Shown here in pieces: positions 9,461 through 18,443 of a DNA stretch of 64,000 nt. The stretch is from NCBI GenBank assembly GCA_050633585.1, contig JBOEGT010000025.1, forward strand, positions 42,910 through 106,909, in the 5' to 3' direction. The translations under genes and the position numbers were made by a program. The first letter of the stretch is position 1. Each line of letters starts with the position of its first letter. This DNA is from CALKZN01 sp050633585 (GTDB taxonomy: Bacteria; Pseudomonadota; Gammaproteobacteria; Arenicellales; Arenicellaceae). Below the pieces are notes generated by a model that was given only the letters and a program-made list of their open reading frames with translations, did not search any database and was not told the DNA's origin.

Positions 9461-10410
9461 TAGTGATGTGCTCCCGTGTCTTTAACAACTTTTTGGATTG
9501 CGAATGGGTTCGAGTAGTTATCTGTTTTCGTACCTTGCTGGCCCGTGTATTTTTCAACGAGATAATTGAATGTCAGAGGGCTTGCTGAGCCAAAATGCTC
9601 TACGGGATGATCTTTTGTTTTCTTCGAAAGTTCGTTGAACCTTTCAGGGGTTAGTGTGTCAGTTGATTGTTTGACTTTACCCACCCAGGTGTTGAAATCA
9701 GTTTCATTGACAACGTGAGTTTTAAATTTCATTCCTGAAAAACCAAAACCACTATAGTTCGCCGAATAGCCACGATAAACACCAATTTCCTCACCGATTA
9801 AGTGCAATTGGTTTTCCATTCCTGCCATCGCATAGATCATTGAGCCTAATGATGGTATTGAGAAAGAGTTCATGACCGTGTCGGAAGTGATTAAAAATTC
9901 AACCGGAGTATCTACTGGAATGGTGAGCTCATTGACGGTAGCAATTTCTTCTTCGGGGTAAATGAAAAGCCACTTCCAATCTAACGCGACAACGTGAATC
10001 CTCATGGTTTCTTTTTGCGATTCAATTGGCTTGCGAGGGTCAAGAGAGAAAGAGGTTTGGTAGGTAATGATCCCTAGCCAAATAATGATGATTAATGGCA
10101 GTGTCCACACCCAAAATTCAATTTTGTTAGAATGTTCCCAATTAGGTGTATATTTTGCTTTCTCGGTATCTTTTCGTGATGCGCGATAACGAATGGGAAA
10201 CCAAATTGTCATGACAACAACGGGTGCTACCACTAACATCATGATCCAAAATGATAATGAAATTAAGTAAGCTTGTTGTTCTGCTATTTCACCTTTAGGT
10301 TGAAATAAGAGAAACTCTTCTAAATTACAACCACCCAGTAGCGGAAGCACTAATGCGAGAGCAATAAGGCCACTCGTCTTTGTCAGTAGTTTATGTGTGA
10401 AACGTTTCAC
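9460..10410 (-). CDS. cyoA: Cytochrome o ubiquinol oxidase subunit II
   Basis: A 316-residue lipoprotein subunit II. A signal peptide ends in the lipobox LGGC, two membrane helices follow, then a periplasmic cupredoxin domain. The segment ANYSGFGFSGMKF replaces the CuA Cys ligands of cytochrome c oxidases, so this is a quinol oxidase. The start codon is GTG with GAGG about 7 nt upstream. First gene of the leftward cyoABCD-SCO block. The heme O synthase gene cyoE, often part of this operon, is not in the block or elsewhere in the window. Confidence 0.95.
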   Translation of the reverse strand: MKRFTHKLLTKTSGLIALALVLPLLGGCNLEEFLLFQPKGEIAEQQAYLISLSFWIMMLVVAPVVVMTIWFPIRYRASRKDTEKAKYTPNWEHSNKIEFWVWTLPLIIIIWLGIITYQTSFSLDPRKPIESQKETMRIHVVALDWKWLFIYPEEEIATVNELTIPVDTPVEFLITSDTVMNSFSIPSLGSMIYAMAGMENQLHLIGEEIGVYRGYSANYSGFGFSGMKFKTHVVNETDFNTWVGKVKQSTDTLTPERFNELSKKTKDHPVEHFGSASPLTFNYLVEKYTGQQGTKTDNYSNPFAIQKVVKDTGAHH

Positions 10411-10455
10411 TTGTCTGCCTCGTGAGGGTTAACACTATATGTAAAAATATTAACG

Positions 10456-10485
10456 TTACTGAATTTTCAGTAATTTCTGAAATTA
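10456..10485. promoter_or_regulatory. Overlapping palindromes upstream of cyoA
   Basis: Two inverted repeats lie 46-75 bp upstream of cyoA in the divergent spacer: TTACTGAATTTTCAGTAA (10456-10473, 8-bp arms, 2-bp centre) and TAATTTCTGAAATTA (10471-10485). They share the TTCTGAA/TTCAG half-site look and overlap by 3 bp. This fits a dimeric repressor or activator of cyo. The regulator is not identified. Confidence 0.45.
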
Positions 10486-10648
10486 TAGTTAATAATGAAA
10501 AAACTGCAAATAGATTTATCACTAAAACTATTTATTTTTAATCTTTCTGGGTGCTTGAAGGCAATAGCCTTCACATGATTTCTTCACTAAATTCTGACAA
10601 AGGATACGTACTATAGTTTTAGTGATCACAATGTTTTCAATCCTTTTT

Positions 10649-11545
10649 ATGAAAAAAACGTTATTGAATATTTTTTCTTTGTTAAGAAAATCATGCCTTT
10701 TAGTGTCCTTTTCCTTGATAAGCGCATGTGCCAAACCGCTACTATTACCGTCAGATATACGTGAAGGTGAGGTTGGTGTTGATGGTCAGCAATTATTTAA
10801 TGAGACTTTTATTGCTCACGGAGGGCTTTATTTTGAGAGTGTCAGTGATATTAATATTAGCATTCAGGGTAATTGGAGTTTTTGGGCGCCAAGGATTCAG
10901 CCTGATGTTGCTGATAGGCATTTCCGCGTTTCTTCTCAAGAGAGGTATTTACCACATTCAGGTATTTATACGTCTTATTACACTGGGCCAGCAGGAAATA
11001 AAAAAGTGGTGAGGACACCTGAGTCGATTGATATTTATTACAATGATGAAAAAAGTACTCAAGCGAATTTAATTCAAGCCAGTGCGATGACGGCGGATGC
11101 TTTTTTGTTGTTTTCGCTGGGACCTCTGTATTTATCGACATTGGAAACAGAGTTTCAACGCCTGACAGATGTTGTTTACAAGGGGCAACATTTTCTAAGA
11201 GTGTATAGCAAAATAAAACCAGGTCTTGGTTACGCAGAATATGATGAAGTGGTACTGTGGATTCATCCAGCGACTAAATTGACCTATCGTGTTGATGTGA
11301 CGCTAAAAGGCTATCCTCCTACCGAGGGTGCGCATGTTGACGTGTTTTATTTGGATTACGTGAAGCTTGATCAATTGACGATTCCTGTTCATGTTATTGA
11401 GAATGTGGTCGCACCTTTTCATTTGAAAGCGCATGAGTGGCATGTCACTGGGGCTGATGTCAATCGAGGGTTGATATTTGATGATATCAAAGGAAAAGGG
11501 TGGTCGGATAAGGCTGCAGTTCCAGCTAAGCCATTTTTAAATTAA
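10649..11545 (+). CDS. Unassigned outer- or inner-membrane lipoprotein
   Basis: About 298 residues. A signal peptide with lipobox LISAC predicts lipidation at the Cys. The mature part is hydrophilic, rich in beta-like segments and aromatic residues (for example HGGLYFESVSDINI and YTSYYTGPAGNKKVVRTPESIDIYYND). It has some resemblance to lipoproteins that carry hydrophobic ligands, but I do not recognise a family. Three in-frame starts exist (GTG 10622, ATG 10631, ATG 10649); the last gives the most compact signal peptide and none has a clear ribosome site. Divergent from cyoA, convergent with the siderophore-binding protein. Confidence 0.6.
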   Translation: MKKTLLNIFSLLRKSCLLVSFSLISACAKPLLLPSDIREGEVGVDGQQLFNETFIAHGGLYFESVSDINISIQGNWSFWAPRIQPDVADRHFRVSSQERYLPHSGIYTSYYTGPAGNKKVVRTPESIDIYYNDEKSTQANLIQASAMTADAFLLFSLGPLYLSTLETEFQRLTDVVYKGQHFLRVYSKIKPGLGYAEYDEVVLWIHPATKLTYRVDVTLKGYPPTEGAHVDVFYLDYVKLDQLTIPVHVIENVVAPFHLKAHEWHVTGADVNRGLIFDDIKGKGWSDKAAVPAKPFLN

Positions 11546-11562
11546 CGGCTATGGGCATGGTT

Positions 11563-12477
11563 TTATTGTTTAAGATGAAGAGTCTCTATGCCTGCTAGGA
11601 TCGATTCAGCAATATAGAGGCGTGACATCGCTCCGCCATAGGTATTCGTTTTGTTTAATTGTACTGTGCAGGGGGGAGTATTTGGTATTGCTTTGGCTAG
11701 GTCGTTATCCGTGTCGTTGTTGATGAAGAATACGCAACCATCTTGAGAAAAAAGGTCTTTGAATGAAGACGAGTGTGTGCCAAATTTTGTCGCTTTTTGG
11801 GATAAATGAGAGCTAAAGCCCAATTGCTTACTAACGGCAAAAGGCATTGAATTTTCTAAGAAAACCCAAGGCTTGTCTTTTTGAATAGATGCAATGGTTA
11901 ATTGTGGAAGATTACTGTCGAAAAATGTGTCGATATTTTTTTTAATCTTATGAAGCTTTTCATCTCGATTATTGAGTTTTTGTTGAGCATAAGCCGTTTT
12001 TTTAAAAAGTTTGGCCAGTATCAAGAAACGTTCATCAGCCTTTTCATCATTTTGATAACGACGACTAAAATTGTTGAAGTACATCACGGGAGCGATATTT
12101 GCCAAAGGTCTTAATAAGTCTCTTTGAGAATATCCAATTAATATTAAGTCTGGATTCGATTCCCTTAATGCGGTTAAGTCTGGTGCAAATCGAGAGCCTA
12201 AATCAATAATTTGATCGTCGACGTTCGGAAGAGTTGTTTGCGGAGAGGTGGCTTTAAAACCTTGGAAGTCAGCGATAGCAACAGGAGAAACATTTAATTC
12301 AAGAAGCTGTTCAGTGAGCGTCCAATTGATGACGGCGATGCGTTTAGGAGGAGCCTTAAACACCCATTTGCCGTGAGAATCTCTAATGTGGATTTCTTCA
12401 GTTTGTCCGTTAGTGTCAGTGGCTATAACGTTGGCGTAACTGATAATGAAGAAAAGCCCGATGATTGCGCGTTTCAT
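11563..12477 (-). CDS. Iron-siderophore ABC transporter substrate-binding protein
   Basis: A 304-residue periplasmic binding protein of the FhuD/FecB type (helical-backbone fold). It has an N-terminal signal peptide, then PPKRIAVINWTLTEQLLELNVSPVAIAD and ESNPDLILIGYSQR, the family's paired motifs. No permease or ATPase gene is adjacent, so it may feed a transporter encoded elsewhere or act as a sensor. Its ATG overlaps the upstream regulator stop by 4 bp (ATGA), so the pair is one operon, which is an uncommon arrangement. Confidence 0.85.
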   Translation of the reverse strand: MKRAIIGLFFIISYANVIATDTNGQTEEIHIRDSHGKWVFKAPPKRIAVINWTLTEQLLELNVSPVAIADFQGFKATSPQTTLPNVDDQIIDLGSRFAPDLTALRESNPDLILIGYSQRDLLRPLANIAPVMYFNNFSRRYQNDEKADERFLILAKLFKKTAYAQQKLNNRDEKLHKIKKNIDTFFDSNLPQLTIASIQKDKPWVFLENSMPFAVSKQLGFSSHLSQKATKFGTHSSSFKDLFSQDGCVFFINNDTDNDLAKAIPNTPPCTVQLNKTNTYGGAMSRLYIAESILAGIETLHLKQ

Positions 12478-13028
12478 TTATCTGATTTTTTGCCAGTTAG
12501 TTGATCTTTCATACTCACGAGTTTTGTCACACTGGAACCTAGTTTCATAAGCTGCACTAAACTTTTATTGTTGAGTTTTTGCAACTCATCAGCCCAATTA
12601 GTGAGGTTGTCAATCATGTCGTGGATCTCTAACATTTTTGTGTGTGCATAGTGACCTTGTTCAGAGACGGGGTCATTCATCATTTCAGCACGGAGCATGG
12701 TCATTGTAGGTTCTAATTCTCTTTTGCGGCGTTCTTCAAAAATGATACGGGCAACTTCCCATATATCATCAGGCGTTTCATAATATTCTTTCCGATCACC
12801 AGGGAAATGTACCGGCTTAATTAATCGCCATGATTGAAGTTCTTTTAATCCCATGCTGACATTGGATCTTGAGATGCTTAATGCGTCAACTAGGTCGTCC
12901 GCATTCATCGGGTTTTCAATGATCATTAGCAAGGCATAGATTTGCCCAACAGTTCTGGTCATTCCCCAACGGCTACCCATTTCTCCGAAGTGAGAAACAA
13001 ATGCTTCAATTTTAGGTGTCATTTTCAT
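12474..13028 (-). CDS. GbsR/MarR-family transcriptional regulator
   Basis: About 184 residues. The winged-helix region fits the GbsR subgroup: GMTRTVGQIYALLMI, then ADDLVDALSISRSNVSMGLKELQSWRLIKPV and a basic wing (PGDRKEY). The C-terminal half is helical and probably dimerises. The ATG at 13028 gives the family-like N-terminus (MKMTPKIEAFVSHFGEMGS); a GTG at 13067 would add 13 residues and has a weak AGG upstream. It overlaps the siderophore-binding gene by 4 bp, suggesting iron- or siderophore-linked control. A 16-bp palindrome upstream is a candidate autoregulatory site. Confidence 0.82.
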   Translation of the reverse strand: MKMTPKIEAFVSHFGEMGSRWGMTRTVGQIYALLMIIENPMNADDLVDALSISRSNVSMGLKELQSWRLIKPVHFPGDRKEYYETPDDIWEVARIIFEERRKRELEPTMTMLRAEMMNDPVSEQGHYAHTKMLEIHDMIDNLTNWADELQKLNNKSLVQLMKLGSSVTKLVSMKDQLTGKKSDK

Positions 13029-13096
13029 TGTTTTATGGGGGTATCTAGTGGTGATTTTGCGGTCCACTGAACCTACAAGATTTTTTTATGTAGCGC

Positions 13097-13112
13097 AAGC
13101 ATTGAAATGCTT
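13097..13112. promoter_or_regulatory. Candidate operator of the GbsR/MarR gene
   Basis: AAGCATTGAAATGCTT has 7-bp perfect arms and a 2-bp centre. It lies about 70 bp upstream of the ATG, the size and place expected for a MarR-family autoregulatory site. No binding evidence. Confidence 0.4.
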
Positions 13113-13725
13113 AAGATTTGTTGTTTTGGTTTGCTGCTTGTTGCGCTGTCTAATGAGTCAGTTAAAGGTGTCATTTTAAGGTAATAACGTCGGATGTTTT
13201 GCGAGAACGGTAGCTAAAGATTTAATTTTTAGAGAAGTTTTTTACTCTATATCATTGATATATTGAGTTTTTTGTCAGGAAAAGCCTCGTTAATTCACAT
13301 TTCATTGCGGATATATGATTTTATTTATTTTTAGTTTTTTTTTGAATGATTGATTTTTTTAATACGATTTTAATGCTCTTTTTGAGGGTGTTTAAGACTA
13401 AATTTAAAAAGACAGAATGCCGTCAAATAACATGTGCATGGGCCTTTAGGCTGAAATAGGTGGTGAAGCGAATGGCTCAAGATTATTTGAAATTTCACAT
13501 TTGTTTTATGGATAAAAGTTTACAATTATGGTCCTAAAATTTACAAGTATTAAAAAACATTTATTAAATTTTTTAATTACGTGTTATTTTATTTCGCAGA
13601 TGTGATAAATTTTGTTGAGTAAAATCATAGCCCTTCGTGGATGTATTGGGGTTTATTAAATTTTAGCCGTCTAAATACTTGAATTTTAGATTCCTTGAAA
13701 CGGAAGACATTGTTAATAAATTGTT
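13113..13725. other. AT-rich intergenic region
   Basis: A 613-bp gene-poor spacer between the divergent regulator and the cytochrome c peroxidase gene. It is strongly AT-rich with long T runs. It holds no open frame worth calling and no recognisable RNA fold. It probably carries promoters for both directions. Confidence 0.6.
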
Positions 13726-14691
13726 ATGCTTAAAAAAAATAGTTTTGCCCCATTACTATGCTTGAGTGCGTCCATCATTTTTAGTTCAATGGCAATATCT
13801 CAACAAAGCGAACCCATTGAGCCGATTCCGGTTCAATTGGATGTTGATGAAAGGAAGGTAGCCCTTGGCCGTAAATTGTTTTTTGATAAACGATTATCGG
13901 ATGATAATTCAACATCTTGTGATAGTTGTCATGATCTAAATCAGTGGGGCGCCGAAAACAAGGCCGTTTCGAATGGTATCAGTCAACTGCAAGGTACGCG
14001 AAATTCTCCCACTCTTTATAATTCAGCACTGAACTTTAGACAGTTATGGGACGGAAGGGCGAATGATTTGGCGCATCAAGTTCAAGGTGTCGTGTTAAGC
14101 CCTGTCGTTATGGGGATGAAATCATGGGAAGACGCGATTAAGAAATTAGAAGCTGATGATTTTTATGCAAAAGAGTCATTAGATATTTATGGTAAAAAAT
14201 TAGATAAACTGGTTGTGTCTGACGCAATCGCTGAATTCGAAAAAACATTACTCACACCTAATTCAGCATTCGATCGTTATTTGAAAGGTGATCAAACAGC
14301 GATTACTGCTGAACAAAAAACAGGCTATGAACTATTTAAAGCTTACGGTTGTTCTTCTTGTCACCAAGGAGCAAATGTTGGCGGGAATATGTTTCAAAAA
14401 TTTGGTGTATTGGATGATATTAGTTTGCAAAACGGAACTTTGAGCAATGATTTGGGTCGTTTTAACGTGACTAAAAATGAATGGGATAAGCGAGTGTTTA
14501 AAGTGCCTAGTTTAAGGCTTGCGACGAAAACCCCACCATATTTTCATGATGGCTCGGTTAAAACGATTGAAGATGCTGTGGATATCATGATCAAGTATCA
14601 ACTTGGTCGGGGTGTGCCACAAGAGCATAGAGATGCCATTATTTCTTTTTTAGATTCTCTTGTCGGAGAGAAGGTTCAAGGGGGCCAATAA
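13726..14691 (+). CDS. Di-heme cytochrome c peroxidase
   Basis: A 321-residue periplasmic protein of the bacterial cytochrome c peroxidase/MauG family, which reduces H2O2 using electrons from c-type cytochromes. A signal peptide (residues 1-25) is followed by two heme c sites, CDSCH at 65-69 and CSSCH at 209-213. Family landmarks are LGRKLFFDKRLS, GTRNSPTLYN, LWDGRA and KVPSLRLATKTPPYFHDG. The stop codon is followed at once by the ATG of a sensor kinase, so the two are co-transcribed. This suggests that peroxide or the redox state of the periplasm is coupled to the two-component system. Confidence 0.93.
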   Translation: MLKKNSFAPLLCLSASIIFSSMAISQQSEPIEPIPVQLDVDERKVALGRKLFFDKRLSDDNSTSCDSCHDLNQWGAENKAVSNGISQLQGTRNSPTLYNSALNFRQLWDGRANDLAHQVQGVVLSPVVMGMKSWEDAIKKLEADDFYAKESLDIYGKKLDKLVVSDAIAEFEKTLLTPNSAFDRYLKGDQTAITAEQKTGYELFKAYGCSSCHQGANVGGNMFQKFGVLDDISLQNGTLSNDLGRFNVTKNEWDKRVFKVPSLRLATKTPPYFHDGSVKTIEDAVDIMIKYQLGRGVPQEHRDAIISFLDSLVGEKVQGGQ

Positions 14692-16497
14692 ATGAATAAT
14701 AAAATTTTGTTTCCTGTAGTTATTTTAATTGCTTTGGTCGGAGGTGGTGGCTTATTGCACCTGTCCTCTAGTTTGCCAGATCAAGATAAAATCAATAATG
14801 AAGTCAGTACTCATTTGTTAGAGATTGAAAATTTAAACTCTACATTAAACCAGCTGGTGTTAAAGAGTCGCTTAAACCTTGATGCAAATTACGATGCCCT
14901 AGCACGGGCAACCAATGCGATCTCGGATGAAATTCGACAACTTTCGAATACCCACTTTAGTGAAGATAAAATTGCTGGCAGTTTATTAGAAGAGCGTTTT
15001 AATGAATTTAAGTCTGCGGTTGAAGTGAAAGTTGATCATATTGAGAACTTTAAATCATACAATTCCGTTTTACGTAATTCGGATCGCTACGTGCCGATAG
15101 TAGGTAAAGAGTTAGTTGAAATTTCCAATGAAAAAGGTTTGAGTGATAACGCGCAACTTTATGAAGACATTATTATTGATACGCTAATGTTCACGAAACA
15201 AAATGACACAGAAAAGGCACTTGATGTTGCGTCTTATTCTGAGAAAATTGTTGAAAGTGAAGGTGTTATGCCAGCAAATAGCCTTATTAAATTGATAGAG
15301 TTTTCTAATCATGTTGCTACCATTGGACAATCAAAGAAGAATACTGATGGTTATCTTGAACAGGCCATGTCAGCTGTTGAAAATGTAGGCATTCAAGACA
15401 TTCAAGCTGCTTGGGGGCAAATACAAGCGAAGAATAACCAGCAGCGTGAGTTGCTTCGTTATTATTCTATTATTTATGTCTTACTCATGATCGGCTTGAT
15501 TGCGTGGTTGGTAACTAGGCTGCGTAATTCCTACAAAAATTTAGACAATGAAGTGAAATTAAAAACTGATCAAGTGAAGTCTGCCTATGAAGACTTGAGG
15601 TCATCAGAGAAACTTCTTGCACAAAGCGAAAAAATGGCGTCACTAGGGCAATTAGTTGCCGGAGTCGCACATCAGGTGAATGCACCGCTTGCTTACGCGA
15701 GCTCCAATGTAGGTGTTGTTAAATCAAAATTATCTGCATTGGTGCCTGTCTATGAAACCGTTCGCAAGCTTGGCGATGCTGTATTAAATAAAAAATACGA
15801 TAGCAATACCATTCGAAGCTTGTTAAGCCAGCAAGTCAGTGCGTATTCGAAAGCGAAGACTGTCATACCAGATGATTTAGTGAGCTTGCTAAATGATTCC
15901 AGTGAAGGTTTAAGCGATATTCAAGAAACGGTCGAATCACTCACGAATTACAGTCATGTTGATTCAGCGTTGTTTGAAGATATTCGAATTGATAAGGTTA
16001 TTAAGAAAGCACTGAAAATGTGTAAAGACAACTTTGAGGAAAGAAAAATTACCTGTGAACTGAGCAATCATCCACAAATGGTGAGTGGTGTTTCTAATCA
16101 GTTAACGCAAGTGTTGATCAATGTTCTTAATAATGCCTTGGATGCTACCGATAGTTCAAATGGCGTTGTCGCTATCAAAGCCCTAACTATGGATGATTTC
16201 GTAAAAATTACAGTGACAGACAACGGACATGGAATTAATGAATCGATTCTTGGGCAAGTACTTGATCCTTTCTTTACAACCAAAGATGTCGGGGAGGGAA
16301 CGGGCTTAGGCTTGTCTATATGTAACCAAATTGTGTCAGCTCATAATGGTGAAATTTCTATTGATAGTGATTTGAGCGTCGGGACCGCGATTACGATTAA
16401 ATTGCCACTTGCTCAGATTGATCAAGAGACTATTAGCAGTCCGAATGAAGGCACGGATAGTTTTGATACAAGTGATAACTTAATGCATGCTAGTTAA
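14692..16497 (+). CDS. Membrane sensor histidine kinase
   Basis: A 601-residue kinase. An N-terminal helix, a roughly 225-residue periplasmic helical region and a second helix (about 258-275) precede a coiled coil and a HisKA-like domain. The phosphoacceptor is His327 in GVAHQVNAPLAYASSN, a variant of the usual HEINNPL. The ATPase motifs are complete: N box (VLINVLNNALDA), G1 (DNGHGI), F (DPFFTTK) and G2 (GEGTGLGLSI). The first base follows the peroxidase stop directly, and a receiver gene follows 48 bp downstream. The signal is unknown; neighbour logic points to redox or peroxide status. Confidence 0.92.
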   Translation: MNNKILFPVVILIALVGGGGLLHLSSSLPDQDKINNEVSTHLLEIENLNSTLNQLVLKSRLNLDANYDALARATNAISDEIRQLSNTHFSEDKIAGSLLEERFNEFKSAVEVKVDHIENFKSYNSVLRNSDRYVPIVGKELVEISNEKGLSDNAQLYEDIIIDTLMFTKQNDTEKALDVASYSEKIVESEGVMPANSLIKLIEFSNHVATIGQSKKNTDGYLEQAMSAVENVGIQDIQAAWGQIQAKNNQQRELLRYYSIIYVLLMIGLIAWLVTRLRNSYKNLDNEVKLKTDQVKSAYEDLRSSEKLLAQSEKMASLGQLVAGVAHQVNAPLAYASSNVGVVKSKLSALVPVYETVRKLGDAVLNKKYDSNTIRSLLSQQVSAYSKAKTVIPDDLVSLLNDSSEGLSDIQETVESLTNYSHVDSALFEDIRIDKVIKKALKMCKDNFEERKITCELSNHPQMVSGVSNQLTQVLINVLNNALDATDSSNGVVAIKALTMDDFVKITVTDNGHGINESILGQVLDPFFTTKDVGEGTGLGLSICNQIVSAHNGEISIDSDLSVGTAITIKLPLAQIDQETISSPNEGTDSFDTSDNLMHAS

Positions 16498-16545
16498 GCA
16501 TGCATTAAGTGATGTCAGTTATTTACCGTTTGATAGATATATAAG

Positions 16546-16908
16546 ATGCTAAAGATATTAGTTGTAGACGATGATCCTAGAGTTCATCGTTCTTTATCTG
16601 CTCTGTTTGAGGGGCATGAAGTGGTTACTTGCGATACGGTCAAAGATGCTAAGTACACTATTGTAATGAACTCAATTGCGCCTTTTGATGTGATTGTCAG
16701 TGATGAGCGTATCCCTGGGGAAAAAGGACATACACTCATTAATTGGTGCATTCAAAGCGCTATTGATAGTAAATTGGTAATGTTGACAGCGGTTCCCATT
16801 GATAAAGAGTTTAGGGATAAAATAAGAGAGCCTGAAAAAGTTTTTTTCGTTTCTAAACCGTGGGATCCTCAGAAGCTATTGGATATTGTTGTTGGCGAAG
16901 ACGATTAA
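16546..16908 (+). CDS. Single-domain response regulator
   Basis: A 120-residue CheY-like receiver with no output domain. The acidic pocket DDD is at residues 8-10, the phosphoacceptor is Asp53 (VIVSDERIPG), the switch Thr is at 81 and the conserved Lys at 104 (FVSKPWDP). The SDERIPG and KPWD signatures resemble receivers that normally carry HD-GYP or similar outputs, but the frame ends after the receiver. It is the likely partner of the adjacent kinase and must act through protein contacts. A terminator follows. Confidence 0.9.
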   Translation: MLKILVVDDDPRVHRSLSALFEGHEVVTCDTVKDAKYTIVMNSIAPFDVIVSDERIPGEKGHTLINWCIQSAIDSKLVMLTAVPIDKEFRDKIREPEKVFFVSKPWDPQKLLDIVVGEDD

Positions 16909-16923
16909 TTTTTTAATTAGATG

Positions 16924-16967
16924 AAAAAATCCCTAACTGCTGCCTAGATAGCCGTTAGGGATTTTTT
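16924..16967. terminator. Terminator after the peroxidase/kinase/receiver operon
   Basis: The arms AAAAAATCCCTAAC and GTTAGGGATTTTTT enclose a 16-nt loop and a T run follows. It can serve both converging transcripts. Confidence 0.85.
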
Positions 16968-16994
16968 TTGCATTCGCTTTTGAGAATGTCTTTG

Positions 16995-18047
16995 TTATGC
17001 CGCTATCTTTTGCAGTCCATAATAAATGATTGTGAAAAAAATCAATGCAAATAAATAGCAAACTGATACTTTGAATGCGCGTTTTGCAGGCTGATCACTC
17101 AGTCCTGCAAAAAAGTAATTGAGTCGGCAAGGCCCCATAATAGCCATGAGATATAAGCTAACAATAATAGCGAGATGACCAATAGCATCAACTTTGCCAA
17201 AATCGATAATCGCTAAAATAAATACCCCTGCAAGCGCCACGGTTGTGACAATAAAGCCTGTGCCTGTTAGTGCAATCAATAAAAAAGCCAATGTAAATTC
17301 AACAAATCCCGCCATCACCATAAATATCTCTTTCGGAAAACCCATTGATAAGTAAGGTTTTTCCACTAGTAGAGGGTAAGACCATGTTGGATAAATCCAT
17401 TTCTCAACACTAGCCCATTGTAGCGTCCATGAAATGGCTAAATACAGCATGAAAAAAGAAAAAGATTTAGCTGTAAATTGAGAGGGGTTGTGCCCTTTTA
17501 TCATGAATAGTGCAATGCCAAGAAAAATCATGTAGTCAGCAAGGTGAAATAATCCATAATTTGAAATAGCATATAACCAGAGAGCAATGATGCCAAAGCC
17601 TGCGTATTTTGCAGTCATGCGAGTCATTAAGGCAACTAAAATCAAGACCTGTATAGATGCAACAAGTAAGCTTGAATGTTTTAATTCTGGTGTCAAAGTA
17701 ATGCCGCCAATGGCCCAGACGCAAGCAAAAAATATGATCAATGTGAGTGTAAATACACGGTACGCAAAATCATCTGGCAGTTTCCTAAGCGCTTTATAAC
17801 GATAGGCGTTAATGTAGCGGTTTAAAGTGTCTGTTTGGGCGTCAATAAACACCATGAAAAATATAAACGCATAAGAAATAACAAACACTAACCAAAAGTA
17901 AGGTATTGATGTCACTTCATTAAGGCTAAGTGGTGGTTCTGTAGTGTCATACGGTGAAAACCATTTCACGTGGCCTGATGCAGGCTGAATGATGACAGCT
18001 AACAGTGAAAAAAGAATAAGAATACTGCTGTAGTACTTGGCTTTCAC
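16995..18047 (-). CDS. DoxX-like polytopic membrane protein
   Basis: A 350-residue protein with about nine hydrophobic segments. The N-terminus is signal-like and ends in SGHVKWF. The C-terminal half (MVMAGFVEFTLAFLLIALTGTGFIVTTVALAGVFILAI) resembles DoxX-type four-helix domains. I do not recognise a defined function. The GTG start is supported by GGGAG 6 nt upstream. It converges with the receiver gene and is followed by a shared terminator. Confidence 0.65.
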   Translation of the reverse strand: MKAKYYSSILILFSLLAVIIQPASGHVKWFSPYDTTEPPLSLNEVTSIPYFWLVFVISYAFIFFMVFIDAQTDTLNRYINAYRYKALRKLPDDFAYRVFTLTLIIFFACVWAIGGITLTPELKHSSLLVASIQVLILVALMTRMTAKYAGFGIIALWLYAISNYGLFHLADYMIFLGIALFMIKGHNPSQFTAKSFSFFMLYLAISWTLQWASVEKWIYPTWSYPLLVEKPYLSMGFPKEIFMVMAGFVEFTLAFLLIALTGTGFIVTTVALAGVFILAIIDFGKVDAIGHLAIIVSLYLMAIMGPCRLNYFFAGLSDQPAKRAFKVSVCYLFALIFFTIIYYGLQKIAA

Positions 18048-18443
18048 TAGATACTCCCTGTGTTGAAAAAGTTAAAGTCAGAAAAACATAACAACAACTT
18101 AACTTATGTTTGTGGACGTTTTTATTTGAAATTAATCCTTTAGTCTATTAAAACTGTCCAAGCTTTGAAAATCGATTTTTTGAATGATTTAACCGATTTT
18201 TACGTTGTTTTTAATTTAAACTTTCAATATTTATATACTATTAAGCTTTCAATGTTTCTATACCAATTAAGCACTAACATTACTGAAATTAAATTTAATT
18301 TCATGTTTGTTGTAAAATTATGAACTATTGGTAATGATGATTTGCTATAATGCACTCATAACGCGCCAAATGCACCATTTAAGAGCGTTGAGCGCGGCTT
18401 AAAAGTAATCTTTTTATATATGTGAGAAGTGGGAGTAATAATT
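18048..18443. other. AT-rich divergent spacer
   Basis: About 396 bp between the DoxX-like gene and a small membrane-protein gene. It contains a tandem imperfect repeat (18221-18271) and no convincing gene. Promoters for both flanking genes are expected here. Confidence 0.55.
18221..18271. repeat. Two tandem imperfect 25/26-bp repeats
   Basis: Copy 1 (18221-18245) and copy 2 (18246-18271) both begin CTTTCAAT and end TTAAG, with a few differences between. Head-to-tail without a spacer, in a non-coding stretch. Confidence 0.7.

Noticed and set aside
13107..13184. A 25-codon frame starting MLKICCFGLL
   Set aside because: No ribosome site, overlaps the palindrome region and lacks features beyond a short hydrophobic stretch; probably chance.
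13113..13725. Riboswitch or small RNA in the long AT-rich spacer
   Set aside because: I could not find a conserved fold or a matching terminator; the spacer is recorded only as non-coding.
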